Shown: positions 6,752 through 15,473 of the stretch, piece after piece
Layout of the letters: every line of letters begins with the position of its first letter
How positions within the stretch are numbered: the stretch's first letter is position 1
NCBI GenBank assembly: GCA_051155755.1
Contig: DAXETY010000081.1
Coordinates: forward strand, 1 to 30,513
From: DAXETY01 sp051155755
GTDB taxonomy: Bacteria > Desulfobacterota > Desulfobacteria > Desulfobacterales > SG8-13
Direction: 5' to 3'
DNA length: 30,513 nucleotides
Position numbers and translations under genes: made by a program
The notes under the pieces: model-generated
Databases searched by the model: none
The model's input: the letters and a program-made list of their open reading frames with translations, nothing else
Told to the model about the DNA's origin: nothing

Positions 6752-8194
6752 TCAGGCGGGGGGGTTTTTGCGGTCCGGCAGCTGAATGTCGTGTTTTTTC
6801 ATCATGTTTTGAAAATTGGTGCGCTGCAGACCGGTTTCTTCGGCCGCCCGGGTGACATTCCAGTCACTGCGCTCCAGGGCCTGCAGAATGAAGGCTTTTT
6901 CCACATCTTCCACCGCCTTCTGGCGGATTTGCTTTTTGCGCTGCTTGAGCGCTTCGTTGGTGGTGGGAATGTCTTCCGAATCGGCTCCCAAACCGGCGTT
7001 ATCGGAAAACAGCGGCAGGTCTTTCAGCGAGATGCGGTCGTGTTCGCAGAGGATTACCGCCCGTTCGATCAGATTGCGCAGCTGGCGCACGTTGCCGGGC
7101 CAATCGAAGGCCGACAGCTGCTGCACGGCTTCGTCGTCGAAACCGGTGATGGATTTTTCGAATTTGCGATTGAACTGGTGGAGGAAATGATAGGCAATCG
7201 GCAGAATATCCTGCCGGCGCTCCCGCAGGGGAGGCAGGATGATCGGATAGACGTAGATGCGATAATAAAAATCTTCCCGGAATTGGCCCTGATCCACCAA
7301 TTCTTTCAGGTTGCGGTTGGTGGCGAAAATCAGCCGCACGTCCACCGTTTCCACCCGTTCGGCCCCCAGGGGGATGAATTCACGCGATTCCAGGAATCGC
7401 AGCAGCTTTCCCTGCACATCCAGGCTGATGTTGCTGATTTCGTCCAGAAAGACCGTGCCGCCGTTGGCGCGCTTGAAAATTCCGTCCTTGTCTTTGTGTG
7501 CGCCGGTGTAGGCGCCGCGCACGTGGCCGAAGAGTTCGCTTTCCAACAGTTCCCCGGAGAGGGTGCCGCAGTCCACCGCAAAAAACACCCGGTCCTTGCG
7601 AAGGCTGTTGGCGTGCACGGCCCGGGCGATCAGCTCCTTGCCGGTCCCGCTCTCGCCGTAGATGATGACCGTGGCGTCGGTGGGCGCCACTTTTTCCACC
7701 ATGGCGATGACCTTGCGGATCTTGGGGCTGGTGCCGACCAGCTGGTGGGAAAGCGAGCGGCCGGGGCGCTGCTGAATCAGGCGGCGGTTCTGGCTGCGGA
7801 TCTCCTTTTCATTCAACGCCTGTCTCACCACCGACCGCAGTTCCTGGGGGGTGAAGGGTTTGGGCAGGTAGTCGTTGGCCCCGAGTTTCATAACCTCCAC
7901 GGCCGAGGAAACCGTCGAATAGCCGGTAATGACGATCACCGCCGTGTCCGGATCGCGTTCCTTGAGCCGGCGCAGCACCTCCATACCGCCGAGCCGGCTC
8001 ATTTTCAGATCGGTGATCACCAGGTCGAAGGATTCGACTTCCAGTCGCCGCAGGGCCTCCTGGCCGTCCAGAGCGTATTCCACCTCGCAGTCGATGCGCG
8101 AAAGGATCCGCACACAGTTCCGGCAGATTTTTTCCTCGTCGTCGACCACCAGAATCCGCGGCGGGGCTTCTGAGTTGTCGAATTCATTCGGCAT
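6752..8194 (-). CDS. Sigma-54-dependent response regulator (NtrC family)
   Basis: The 480-residue protein has a receiver domain at 12-128 (phosphoacceptor D62, K112). A sigma-54 AAA+ domain covers about 150-390, with Walker A GESGTGKE (180-187), the loop GAYTGA (227-232), Walker B TVFLDEI (247-253) and the FDWPGNVRQLRN block. A Fis-type helix-turn-helix lies at about 440-475 (WNVTRAAEETGLQRTNFQNM). The sigma-54 loop is normally GAFTGA; Y for F occurs naturally and usually keeps activity. The ATG at 8194 overlaps the end of the kinase gene by 11 bases and has GGAGAGG upstream, so the pair is translationally coupled. It should activate sigma-54 promoters when phosphorylated by that kinase. The nearest candidate target is the promoter at 6452-6470. 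Confidence 0.95.
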   Translation of the reverse strand: MPNEFDNSEAPPRILVVDDEEKICRNCVRILSRIDCEVEYALDGQEALRRLEVESFDLVITDLKMSRLGGMEVLRRLKERDPDTAVIVITGYSTVSSAVEVMKLGANDYLPKPFTPQELRSVVRQALNEKEIRSQNRRLIQQRPGRSLSHQLVGTSPKIRKVIAMVEKVAPTDATVIIYGESGTGKELIARAVHANSLRKDRVFFAVDCGTLSGELLESELFGHVRGAYTGAHKDKDGIFKRANGGTVFLDEISNISLDVQGKLLRFLESREFIPLGAERVETVDVRLIFATNRNLKELVDQGQFREDFYYRIYVYPIILPPLRERRQDILPIAYHFLHQFNRKFEKSITGFDDEAVQQLSAFDWPGNVRQLRNLIERAVILCEHDRISLKDLPLFSDNAGLGADSEDIPTTNEALKQRKKQIRQKAVEDVEKAFILQALERSDWNVTRAAEETGLQRTNFQNMMKKHDIQLPDRKNPPA

Positions 8195-9623
8195 GGTCCT
8201 CTCCCGGCTCGAGCGGCAGGCGGATAAAAAAACAGGCGCCCTGGCCCGACTCGCTGAGCACGTCGAGCTCGCCGCCGTGCTGTTCGACGATTCCATGGGT
8301 GATGGCCAGCCCCAGGCCGCTGCCGTTCTCTTTGGTGGTAAAGAACGGATCGACGATGCGATCCATAATTTCCGGAGGAATGCCCGCACCGGTATCGCTG
8401 ACGGCGATTTCAATCATTTGGCTCTTGGAAACAAAACGCGTGGCGAAACTCACCCGGCCGCCGGGGCCGGTGGCTTCGATGCTGTTCAGAGCCAGGTTGA
8501 TCAGGGCCTGCTGAATCTGGCCCTTGTCCACTTTGATCGGCGGCAGGTCCGCCTCCAGGTACCGCTCCAGGGAAATGTCGCGGAAGGCGGCCTGCTTGTT
8601 GAGCAGCACCACGGTTTCTTCGACGATCTGGTTCAGGTCCTGGGGCTCCTTGCGCGGCTTTTTCTGGCGCGCGAAATCCAGCAGGCTCGAGACGATCTTG
8701 CGGCACCGCAGGGCCTCGTTGGCAATGGTTTCCAGCTCCTCGTTGATCGGGTCGGAGGGCTCGAGATCTTCCTGGATCAGCATGGCACTGGTTAAAATCG
8801 TGGTCAGCGGATTGTTGATCTCGTGGGCGACACCGGCGGAAAGCCGGCCGATGGAGGCCAGTTTTTCCTGCTGCATCATTCGCTTCTGCATGGTGATGTC
8901 GCGGGTGATGTCCCGCGATATTTCGATGGCGCCGACCACCCGGTCGTCTTCTTTGAGCGGGTAAGTGGAAATCGAATAATAGATCTCGCGATGGGCCCTG
9001 TCGTGATGGATGTGGGTGGTCTGGTTGGGCTCCTTGGTCAGAAAGGTTTGCATCAACGGGCACGGGTGCTGTTTCCCGGAACAGGGTTGACTGCGGTGAT
9101 GGGTGATCTCGAAGCAATAGCGGCCGATCACCTCGTCGCGGGTGTGACCGAGCCGTTCCAACAGCCGTTCGTTGACATCGATGATGCGGTAATTTTCCCC
9201 GATCACCAGCACGTCTTCCTGGATGAGCTGGTTGATCACGGTACTGTACATGGCCTGGGTCTCCTGCAGTTTCTGGCTGCATTGCTTCTGCAGGCTGGAA
9301 ACCCTGGAAATCTCCCAGAACAGCTGGGCTGTGCGCGTGGATATGGCCCGCACGTTGGGGCTTTTTTTCTTCAAAATGTCATTGTAGATATCCATGCTGC
9401 CGGTCAGCTCGATGATTAAATCGATGTCCCCGCGGTCGAAAAAATCATTGTAATCCGTGGTGACGGAAAGCCCCTGGTGCTTGGCTTTCACATACCCCGG
9501 GGCCGTCTCCTTGAGGTCCGCCACGGCGATGATCCGCGGGTGGATCTCCACGAACACGTGGTCTTCGATCACCTCCATCAGACGTTTACAGCGCGTTCCG
9601 CCGCCGACTACCGCAATCTTCAT
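8184..9623 (-). CDS. PAS sensor histidine kinase with Rossmann-like N-terminal domain
   Basis: I read 479 residues from the ATG at 9623, with GGAG nine bases upstream. Residues 1-105 resemble an NAD(P)- or nucleotide-binding Rossmann fold: KIAVVGGGTRCKRLME, then IIAVADL and DIDLIIELTGS, as in Gfo/Idh-type oxidoreductases. A coiled stretch (105-127) leads to a PAS domain (about 128-240) with a cysteine-containing loop (C170, C181, C188). The kinase core has the H-box phosphoacceptor H267 (GVAHEINNP), N box NLALNSIEA, DTGAGIPPE and GSGLGLAITHG. No transmembrane segments are seen, so it is cytoplasmic. The Rossmann domain at the sensor end suggests it reads a dinucleotide or similar ligand (inference). 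It is coupled to the sigma-54 regulator downstream. Confidence 0.92.
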   Translation of the reverse strand: MKIAVVGGGTRCKRLMEVIEDHVFVEIHPRIIAVADLKETAPGYVKAKHQGLSVTTDYNDFFDRGDIDLIIELTGSMDIYNDILKKKSPNVRAISTRTAQLFWEISRVSSLQKQCSQKLQETQAMYSTVINQLIQEDVLVIGENYRIIDVNERLLERLGHTRDEVIGRYCFEITHHRSQPCSGKQHPCPLMQTFLTKEPNQTTHIHHDRAHREIYYSISTYPLKEDDRVVGAIEISRDITRDITMQKRMMQQEKLASIGRLSAGVAHEINNPLTTILTSAMLIQEDLEPSDPINEELETIANEALRCRKIVSSLLDFARQKKPRKEPQDLNQIVEETVVLLNKQAAFRDISLERYLEADLPPIKVDKGQIQQALINLALNSIEATGPGGRVSFATRFVSKSQMIEIAVSDTGAGIPPEIMDRIVDPFFTTKENGSGLGLAITHGIVEQHGGELDVLSESGQGACFFIRLPLEPGEDHAE

Positions 9624-9698
9624 GGCCACAGTCTCCGTAGCGGGTGATAAGGATCGGTTGTTGATTCCGGGGGGTGGATCGTCCCTTCTTTTGCGACG

Positions 9699-9727
9699 AC
9701 AATAATGGATCGCCGGTTGGAAATCAA
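9699..9727 (-). promoter_or_regulatory. Weak candidate promoter for the kinase/regulator pair
   Basis: On the minus strand TTGATT (9727-9722) is followed after 17 bases by TATTGT (9704-9699). Both boxes match the consensus at 4 of 6. It lies about 75 bases upstream of the kinase ATG, in the divergent gap 9624-9920. Confidence 0.35.
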
Positions 9728-9828
9728 CCGGCTTGTGGTGCGGCGGCCTTTCAAACCGAATGCAGCCGTGGGAGAATTCCACCGTGATTCATGATCCGGT
9801 CTGCGCCGAGGCATTGTCACGGGCGATG

Positions 9829-9857
9829 TTGAATTTTGAAATGAGATACGTTATAGG
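9829..9857 (+). promoter_or_regulatory. Candidate promoter of the tmcDCBA operon
   Basis: TTGAAT (9829-9834) and TATAGG (9852-9857) are 17 bases apart, each with 4 of 6 matches. The tmcD ATG is about 60 bases downstream, behind AAGGAGGAG. No sigma-54 signature (GG-N10-GC in context) or GTATA palindrome was found here. Confidence 0.4.
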
Positions 9858-9920
9858 AGATGCTGCGAAAATTTCAATATGCCATGTTGTGCCTGACCAC
9901 CGGGATGCAAAGGAGGAGCC

Positions 9921-11183
9921 ATGGGGGACGTCAACAAATGGGACTGGGACAGCGGCGAAAAAAAGGTCCCCTTTTCGGAGTGGAAAGACGGGTACCGCTG
10001 GGTGGAAGAGCCGTATGCCAGTCCCGACGGGGAAAAAATTGCCGCGATCGTGAACATCGACGAAGGCGAATTCAATGTCTGCGTCAACGGCGAAACCTGG
10101 GAAAGCACCTTCGATAAAATCTGGCACCTGCGATTTACCCCCGACGGTCGCCTGATGGCCCTGGTTTCGGAAATGGCCGAATGGACCGTGGCCGTGGACG
10201 GCCAGGCCTGGGAGAACAAGTTCGGCTACGTCTGGAACCCGCTGATCAGCGACGACGGAAAACACATCGCAGTGGCCGTTCAGCAGGATATGACCTATTG
10301 CATGGCGCTGAACGACGAGCCCTGGCAGCAGACGTTTGCCAACATGACCTATTTTGCCCTGAGCCCCGACGGCACGACCACAGCCGCCGCCGTTCAGGTC
10401 GAGGAGGTCGAAACCGCCGACGTTCACGCCTTCCAGAAAGGCACCTTCTCGGCCGCACTCAACGGCCGTCCCTGGGATGCGCGTTTTGTCAACGTCTGGA
10501 ACATGGCCATCAGTGAAGACAATCAGACGCTGGCCGCCGAAGTGCGCATCAATCTTTACGAATACACCATTGCCGTGGACGGAAAGCCCTGGCCGAAAAC
10601 CTTCGGCTGCGTGTGGGAACCCGTTTTTCGACCCGGTAAAAACACGCCGGTCGCACCGGTGCGGACCGAGGGCGCCTGGACCCTGGCGGAAGACGGCCAG
10701 CCCATCTGGGAGCGCCGCTTCGTACAGCTCTGGCACCCCAGATTCAGCCCGGACGGCAAGCATCTGGCGGCGGTGGTGGCACCCGCTTTCGGCAAATGGA
10801 CCGTGGCGGTGGACGGCACCCCCTGGACGATCCGCTTCGAAGACATGGTCACCGACCTGAGCTTCAGTCCCAACGGGGAAAGAATTGCGGCGGTGGGCAA
10901 AAACGGTCCCGTCTACCGGATCGCCGCCGACGGCAAACTCTGGGGCAACCGCTTTGACATGGCCTGGCGCCCGGTTTTCAGTCCCGACGGCCGACACCTG
11001 GCCGCCAAGGTGGAAAAAAACGGCAAATACACCCTTGTCGTGAACGATCGTCTCTGGGACAATGAATGTGAGGGGATCTGGCAGCCGGCCTTCAGCCCGG
11101 ACAACCGCAGCATTCTGATCCGGTCGCTGGAAGACGGTGTCTACTGCCGACGTGTGCTGCCCGTCACCGATTTCACAAGCTAA
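9921..11183 (+). CDS. tmcD: Tmc complex subunit D, WD40-like repeat protein
   Basis: The 420-residue protein is built from about eight or nine tandem 40-50-residue repeats. They follow the pattern F-SPDG--IAA-V----W-VAVDG-PW--F---W and are rich in tryptophan, consistent with a beta-propeller. It has no signal peptide or membrane segment, so it should sit on the cytoplasmic face. The ATG at 9921 follows AAGGAGGAG with a 5-base spacer. In Desulfovibrio the fourth Tmc subunit is a tryptophan-rich protein of similar size; the assignment rests mainly on the unmistakable tmcC, tmcB and tmcA that follow it with short gaps. Its exact function in the complex is not known. Here it is the first gene, whereas in D. 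vulgaris (from memory) tmcD is last. Confidence 0.85.
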   Translation: MGDVNKWDWDSGEKKVPFSEWKDGYRWVEEPYASPDGEKIAAIVNIDEGEFNVCVNGETWESTFDKIWHLRFTPDGRLMALVSEMAEWTVAVDGQAWENKFGYVWNPLISDDGKHIAVAVQQDMTYCMALNDEPWQQTFANMTYFALSPDGTTTAAAVQVEEVETADVHAFQKGTFSAALNGRPWDARFVNVWNMAISEDNQTLAAEVRINLYEYTIAVDGKPWPKTFGCVWEPVFRPGKNTPVAPVRTEGAWTLAEDGQPIWERRFVQLWHPRFSPDGKHLAAVVAPAFGKWTVAVDGTPWTIRFEDMVTDLSFSPNGERIAAVGKNGPVYRIAADGKLWGNRFDMAWRPVFSPDGRHLAAKVEKNGKYTLVVNDRLWDNECEGIWQPAFSPDNRSILIRSLEDGVYCRRVLPVTDFTS

Positions 11184-11195
11184 GGGAGTGCAAGC

Positions 11196-11855
11196 ATGAA
11201 CGACATTTACCAATTCGTCAGCGGTCCTCTGACCTGGGCGGCGTTCATCGTGTTTTTCGGCGGCTGCCTCTATCGCCTCATTTCCCTGCTGTACCTGGTA
11301 TATAAAAAGGAAAAATTCATCTTCTCCTATATGAGCTGGAAGTACAGCCTGCGCTCCATCGTGCACTGGCTGACGCCTTTCGGTACCGTCAACTGGCGCA
11401 AACGACCGGTACTGACGGTGGTCACCTTCGTATTTCACATCAGCCTGATCGTTGCGCCGCTGTTTTTCCTGGCGCATATTATCATGTTGGAAGAGGCGAT
11501 CGGTGTGGACTGGCCCGCACTTCCGAATCTGGTGATCGACGTGATGACCGTGCTGGTGGTCGCCGGTTGCCTCTATTTTCTGGTGCGCCGCATTACCCAG
11601 CCGGAGGTCCGATTCGTGACCTATCCGTCCGACTACGTGATCCTGGCGATTGTCGCGGCGCCGTTTATCACCGGCTTTCTGGCCTACCACCAGTGGTTCG
11701 CCTATCCGGTGATGATGATCCTGCACGTGATCGCCGGTCAGGTCATGCTGGTGGCGATACCGTTCACCCGATTGAGCCACATGATCTTCTCCCCGCTGAC
11801 CCGCGCCTACATGGGCTCTGAGTTCGGCAAGGTGCGACACGCGCGGGATTGGTAA
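11196..11855 (+). CDS. tmcC: Tmc complex subunit C, cytochrome b-type membrane subunit
   Basis: The 219-residue product has five predicted membrane helices (about 12-36, 72-98, 108-130, 145-165 and 169-197), as in the NarI/DsrM family. Membrane histidines H81, H94, H165, H177 and H195 are candidate heme b ligands. It starts 12 bases after tmcD, with AAGGGAG upstream. In the Tmc complex this subunit is thought to pass electrons across the inner membrane between the periplasmic cytochrome (TmcA) and the cytoplasmic iron-sulfur protein (TmcB), possibly to quinone. Which histidines bind heme is inferred. Confidence 0.9.
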   Translation: MNDIYQFVSGPLTWAAFIVFFGGCLYRLISLLYLVYKKEKFIFSYMSWKYSLRSIVHWLTPFGTVNWRKRPVLTVVTFVFHISLIVAPLFFLAHIIMLEEAIGVDWPALPNLVIDVMTVLVVAGCLYFLVRRITQPEVRFVTYPSDYVILAIVAAPFITGFLAYHQWFAYPVMMILHVIAGQVMLVAIPFTRLSHMIFSPLTRAYMGSEFGKVRHARDW

Positions 11856-11881
11856 ACGCAAACATACCGGGAGGTCCTCAA

Positions 11882-13234
11882 ATGGCCGAACCTGCAAAAG
11901 AAAAAGAACAGCAAGAAAAAGCGCTCGATCCCGGCATCAAAATCGGTGCTGCGAAGCTCGACCCGGATCGAATCGAAAAAGTAATCAACAGCGTGCTGAA
12001 AGGCGAGACCGGCGCGCGGTTGAAGGCCTATGTCGACACCTGCATCCACTGCGGTCTGTGTTCGGAAGCCTGTCACTACTACCTGTCGCACGACAACGAC
12101 CCGCGATATGCACCGGTGGGCAAGGTCAAACAGACCATCTGGGAAATGCTGAAGAAAAAGGGCCGCGTGGATAAAGAGTTCATCGAGCGGGCCGCCGAAA
12201 TCGCCCATACCGAATGCAACCTTTGCAAGCGCTGTGCCCAGTATTGTCCCTTCGGTATCGACATCGCCTACCTGATGACCGTGGTGCGGCGCATCATCCA
12301 CCGGCTGGGCGTCACGCCGCAGTACATCCAGGACACGGCCCACAGCCATTCGGTCACCATGAACCAGATGTGGGTCAAGGGCGACGAATGGCCCGACACG
12401 CTGCAGTGGCAGGAGGAAGAAGCCCAGGCCGAAATCCCGGACCTGCGGATTCCGCTGGAGAAGGAGGGCTCGGAAATCATGTACTCGGTGATCGCACCGG
12501 AGCCCAAGTTCCAGGCCCAGTTGATCTACCAGGCGGCGGTGATCATGCACGTGGCCGGCGTCGATTGGACCATGCCGGCCTCCATGGGCTGGGACAACAG
12601 CGACATGGCCATGTTTACCGGCGACAACGAGTTGATGGGCCGCATCAAGCGCACCCATTACGAGACCGCCGCACGCCTGAAGGTCAAAAAAATCGTCATG
12701 GGCGAATGCGGCCATGCCTTTCGTTCGGTGTACGACATGGGCAACCGCTGGCTGGGCTGGAAGATGCCGCCGATTCCCATCGTGCATGCCATTGAATTTT
12801 ATGCCGACCTGATCGAAAGCGGCCGCATCAAAATCGAACGCAAGTACGACAAACCGATCACCCTGCACGACCCCTGCAACGTGGTGCGCGGCGGCGGCCT
12901 GCACGAAAAGGCGCGCTACGTGGCCCGGGCGCTTTGCGACAACGTCGTCGAGATGATTCCCAACCGGGAGCACAACTACTGCTGCTGTGCCGGCGGCGGG
13001 GTGATCAACTGCGGCCCTCCTTATAAAATGAAGCGCATCGAAGGCAACCGGGTCAAAGCCGAGCAGCTCTTCGATGCCAAGTCCCGGGGGGCGGTGACGA
13101 TGGTGGCCCCGTGCCACAACTGCCACAGCGGCCTGCACGACATCGTGCACCATTACGGCATCGGCCTGGAGATCAAGTTCTTCGGCGACCTGATTTACGA
13201 ATTGATGGAAAAGCCAGGGGCCGTGGAGTCCTGA
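11882..13234 (+). CDS. tmcB: Tmc complex subunit B, HdrD-like iron-sulfur protein
   Basis: The 450-residue protein starts at the ATG at 11882 after GGGAGG. Two [4Fe-4S] motifs lie at C54/57/60/64 (CIHCGLCSEAC) and C112/115/118/122 (CNLCKRCAQYCP). They are followed by two cysteine-rich CCG-type regions: GECGHAF (C276), HDPCN (C332), then CCCAGGG--NCG (C367-369, C377) and PCHNCHSG (C411, C414). This matches the catalytic subunit HdrD and its relatives DsrK, HmcF and TmcB, in which the CCG cysteines bind a non-cubane or [4Fe-4S] cluster. It should sit on the cytoplasmic side, bound to TmcC. Thiol/disulfide chemistry like that of DsrK is possible, but the partner is not known. Confidence 0.95.
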   Translation: MAEPAKEKEQQEKALDPGIKIGAAKLDPDRIEKVINSVLKGETGARLKAYVDTCIHCGLCSEACHYYLSHDNDPRYAPVGKVKQTIWEMLKKKGRVDKEFIERAAEIAHTECNLCKRCAQYCPFGIDIAYLMTVVRRIIHRLGVTPQYIQDTAHSHSVTMNQMWVKGDEWPDTLQWQEEEAQAEIPDLRIPLEKEGSEIMYSVIAPEPKFQAQLIYQAAVIMHVAGVDWTMPASMGWDNSDMAMFTGDNELMGRIKRTHYETAARLKVKKIVMGECGHAFRSVYDMGNRWLGWKMPPIPIVHAIEFYADLIESGRIKIERKYDKPITLHDPCNVVRGGGLHEKARYVARALCDNVVEMIPNREHNYCCCAGGGVINCGPPYKMKRIEGNRVKAEQLFDAKSRGAVTMVAPCHNCHSGLHDIVHHYGIGLEIKFFGDLIYELMEKPGAVES

Positions 13235-13300
13235 CCGCGGCAACGGCGGCCCGGCCTGCATCCGACCAAGCGATCGAAGAGGGAAAAGGAGAGACAATTC

Positions 13301-13687
13301 ATGAGAAAAAGCGCCCTTCTGGTTTTCACGCTGGTGATGGTTTCAATTTCCCTGTGGTTGGTCAACGCCCATTCTCAGGACATCACCCACGTGGACAATG
13401 ACGTGTTTCTCGATCCGCGGCGGACGCCGTCGGTCTTTCCGCACGAAGAACACAACGAGGCCGCCGAAATCTACGAGTGCAACGTGTGCCATCACATCTA
13501 CGAAGACGGAAAGAAGCTGGAGTTCGAGTCCTCCGAGGACATGCGCTGCGCCGACTGCCACCCGCTGGAATTCGAGGAAGGCGGTCCGCCGGCGCTGATG
13601 AAGGCCTTTCACATGAACTGCAAAGGATGCCACGAGCAGCAAAACCTGGGCCCGATCATGTGCGGTCAGTGCCACGTCAAGGACTGA
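13301..13687 (+). CDS. tmcA: Tmc complex subunit A, periplasmic tetraheme cytochrome c3
   Basis: The 128-residue precursor has a signal peptide (MRKSALLVFTLVMVSISLWL, cleavage near 24-26). Four CxxCH heme motifs lie at C60-H64, C83-H87, C107-H111 and C121-H125, with further histidines for bis-His ligation (FPHEEH, AFHMN). The mature protein is rich in Asp/Glu, as expected for the acidic type II cytochrome c3 (TmcA), not the basic type I form. The ATG at 13301 follows AGGAGAG. It accepts electrons from type I cytochrome c3 and periplasmic hydrogenases and passes them to the membrane subunit (known for the family). Confidence 0.96.
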   Translation: MRKSALLVFTLVMVSISLWLVNAHSQDITHVDNDVFLDPRRTPSVFPHEEHNEAAEIYECNVCHHIYEDGKKLEFESSEDMRCADCHPLEFEEGGPPALMKAFHMNCKGCHEQQNLGPIMCGQCHVKD

Positions 13688-13723
13688 CTGCACGCCGGGG
13701 TAAAGTCCGGCATCGAATCTCCG

Positions 13724-13741
13724 GGACCGCCGCGGCGGTCC
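13724..13741. other. Perfect 18-bp palindrome between tmcA and the response regulator gene
   Basis: GGACCGCCGCGGCGGTCC is fully self-complementary and has no T-run after it. It could be a processing or attenuation hairpin, or an operator; the sequence does not decide. Confidence 0.45.
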
Positions 13742-13808
13742 GGCCGGGGCGGCTTCCGGCCGAAACAGCAGGGGCCCGCAGGCAGCTGCGCATGAAAGGA
13801 ACCGTGCC

Positions 13809-14159
13809 ATGGCAAAAAAGATCCTGATCATTGACGATGACCCGGTGGTCGTGAAATATCTGGAAACCCTGTTTCAGGATAACGGATATGAAACCTGTTC
13901 GGCATCCAGCACCATGGAAGGTCTGGAAGTGGTGCGCCGGGAAAAACCGGACCTGATTTCCCTGGACCTGCAAATGCCCGGAGAGTGGGGCCCTCGATTT
14001 TACCGCAAACTGCGTCAGGACAAAGAACTGCGCGACACCCCGGTCATTGTGGTCAGCGGCATCGACGGCGATCATGCCGTCAAGGATGCCGTGGCCTTTG
14101 TGCCCAAGCCCTTCGATCCGGACAAGCTGCTGGGAATCGTAAAGAAAACGATCGGCTGA
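13809..14159 (+). CDS. Single-domain response regulator (CheY-like)
   Basis: The 116-residue protein is only a receiver domain: DDD at 9-11, phosphoacceptor D53 (SLDLQMPG), S at the VVSG position and the conserved lysine in PKPFDP. It has no output domain, so it acts by protein contact or as a phosphorelay intermediate. It starts 121 bases after tmcA with AAGGA upstream and ends at a clear terminator, so it may be the last gene of the tmc transcript. Receiver proteins also lie beside tmc in Desulfovibrio (from memory), which suggests a functional link. The partner kinase could be the one at 8184-9623 (inference). Confidence 0.93.
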   Translation: MAKKILIIDDDPVVVKYLETLFQDNGYETCSASSTMEGLEVVRREKPDLISLDLQMPGEWGPRFYRKLRQDKELRDTPVIVVSGIDGDHAVKDAVAFVPKPFDPDKLLGIVKKTIG

Positions 14160-14187
14160 TTCAAAACCATTTGGTACGGTCCGGCAA

Positions 14188-14220
14188 AGCCGGTACGCCT
14201 GCAGGTCGTGCCGGCTTTTT
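14188..14220 (+). terminator. Rho-independent terminator of the tmc/response regulator transcript
   Basis: AGCCGGTACG and CGTGCCGGCT form a 10-bp stem (one G-U pair) around a 9-base loop, followed by TTTTT. It begins 29 bases after the stop at 14159. The remaining gap up to 14419 holds an 8-bp hairpin (GGGCGGGT/ACCCGCCC, 14296-14317) and nothing else recognised. Confidence 0.85.
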
Positions 14221-14419
14221 CGTTGCAGTCCGGGCGAAACCCGGCCGGCACGGTGGCCGGACCTGCGCAATTCCCGGAATCCGCGTGCTTTCGCAGGGCG
14301 GGTCACCGTACCCGCCCGACGCCGGAGCAACGTTCCTTTCATTTTCTGACACTGCGCAACGGTGTGAAGGCGTTTATCGGATTCAACCATTGAAAAACGT
14401 GCAAAATCGAATCGGACGC

Positions 14420-15370
14420 ATGCCCGCCGCTCACTCGGAAAAAGCAGATCTGGACGCCAGGCCCCCCGTGCTGGTGGTCTGCGGCCCCACCGGAATCGGC
14501 AAGACCGCTGCGGCCATCCGACTGGCCGAGCGTTTCCACGGCGAGATCATCAACGCCGATTCCATGCAGGTTTACCGACACATGGATATCGGCACGGCCA
14601 AGCCCACCGCCGAAGAACAGCAACAGGTTCGCCATCACATGATCGACGTCGTCGATCCGCAGGAACATTTCGATGCGGCCCGCTTTGCCGCCATGGCCCG
14701 CAACACGGCCGCCGACCTCCGTCACCACGGTCTTTTGCCGGTGCTGGCCGGCGGCACCGGCCTCTACATCAAGGCCTTCCTGCAGGGATTGTTCCCGGCC
14801 GGCGCCACCGACAGCCGCACCCGCAAGGCGTTGAAAAAAGAAGCCGCCGCAAAAGGTTCGCATCATTTGCATCAGAGATTGCGGCGCCTGGATCCGGAGG
14901 CGGCCGAGCGCATTCACCCCAATGATACCGTTCGACTCGTCCGGGCCCTGGAAACCGCCCTCGTCACCGGTCGATCCCTATCGCAGCATCATCGCCGTCA
15001 CGCCTTTGCCGATGTGCCGTTTCGTTCGCTGAAAATCGGGTTGACCATGGAGCGCAAGCGGCTATACAACCGCATCGACCGGCGAGTGGAGGCGATGATC
15101 GCCGCCGGCCTGGTGGAAGAAGTCAAGGGGCTGCTGGCTGCCGGCTGCAGCGCCGGCCTGAAGTCCATGCAATCCATCGGCTATCGCCACATGGTCGATT
15201 ACCTGTCCGGAAACCTGGATTTTACCGAAGCCGTGCGCACCCTCAAGCGCGACACGCGCCGTTTTGCCAAGCGCCAGTTCACCTGGTTTTCGGCCGACAC
15301 ATCGATCCGCTGGACCGAGCCGGAAAGGCTGCCGGAGCTTTTTCCGGAAATCGAATCCTTCCTGGCCTGA
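14420..15370 (+). CDS. miaA: tRNA dimethylallyltransferase
   Basis: The 316-residue product has the MiaA P-loop GPTGIGKT (22-29), INADSMQVYRHMDIGTAKP, HHMIDVVDP, GGTGLYIKAFLQG and the C-terminal SIGYRHMVDYLSG and RRFAKRQFTWF blocks. It adds a dimethylallyl group to N6 of A37 in tRNAs that read UNN codons. The start is uncertain: the ATG at 14420 has only a weak site (CGGA), and in-frame GTG at 14399 or TTG at 14390 are possible. Any of these keeps the P-loop near the N-terminus. Its length is normal for the family. It lies alone between the tmc terminator and the next plus-strand gene. Confidence 0.95.
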   Translation: MPAAHSEKADLDARPPVLVVCGPTGIGKTAAAIRLAERFHGEIINADSMQVYRHMDIGTAKPTAEEQQQVRHHMIDVVDPQEHFDAARFAAMARNTAADLRHHGLLPVLAGGTGLYIKAFLQGLFPAGATDSRTRKALKKEAAAKGSHHLHQRLRRLDPEAAERIHPNDTVRLVRALETALVTGRSLSQHHRRHAFADVPFRSLKIGLTMERKRLYNRIDRRVEAMIAAGLVEEVKGLLAAGCSAGLKSMQSIGYRHMVDYLSGNLDFTEAVRTLKRDTRRFAKRQFTWFSADTSIRWTEPERLPELFPEIESFLA

Positions 15371-15473
15371 CGCCGGAGAGCTTCACACCGCCGGATCGGA
15401 GATGCTGCCGGGGCCGAGACGATCGATCGCAGCGCAAGCGCTGCCGATCGAGAAAAGAGAGGAGGGACGCAGG

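Noticed and set aside
4594..8173. Long plus-strand open frames at 4594-6420 and 6452-8173
   Set aside because: They mirror the receiver-domain and sigma-54 regulator genes, run through the terminator and promoter region, and contain no recognisable motif.
9624..9920. Sigma-54 promoter or GTATA palindrome in front of tmcD
   Set aside because: No GG-N10-GC in a fitting context and no palindrome was found, so direct control of tmc by the neighbouring activator is not supported by sequence.
9789..13297. Minus-strand open frames across the tmc operon
   Set aside because: They are shadows of tmcD, tmcC and tmcB; the plus-strand frames have good ribosome sites, heme and cluster motifs.
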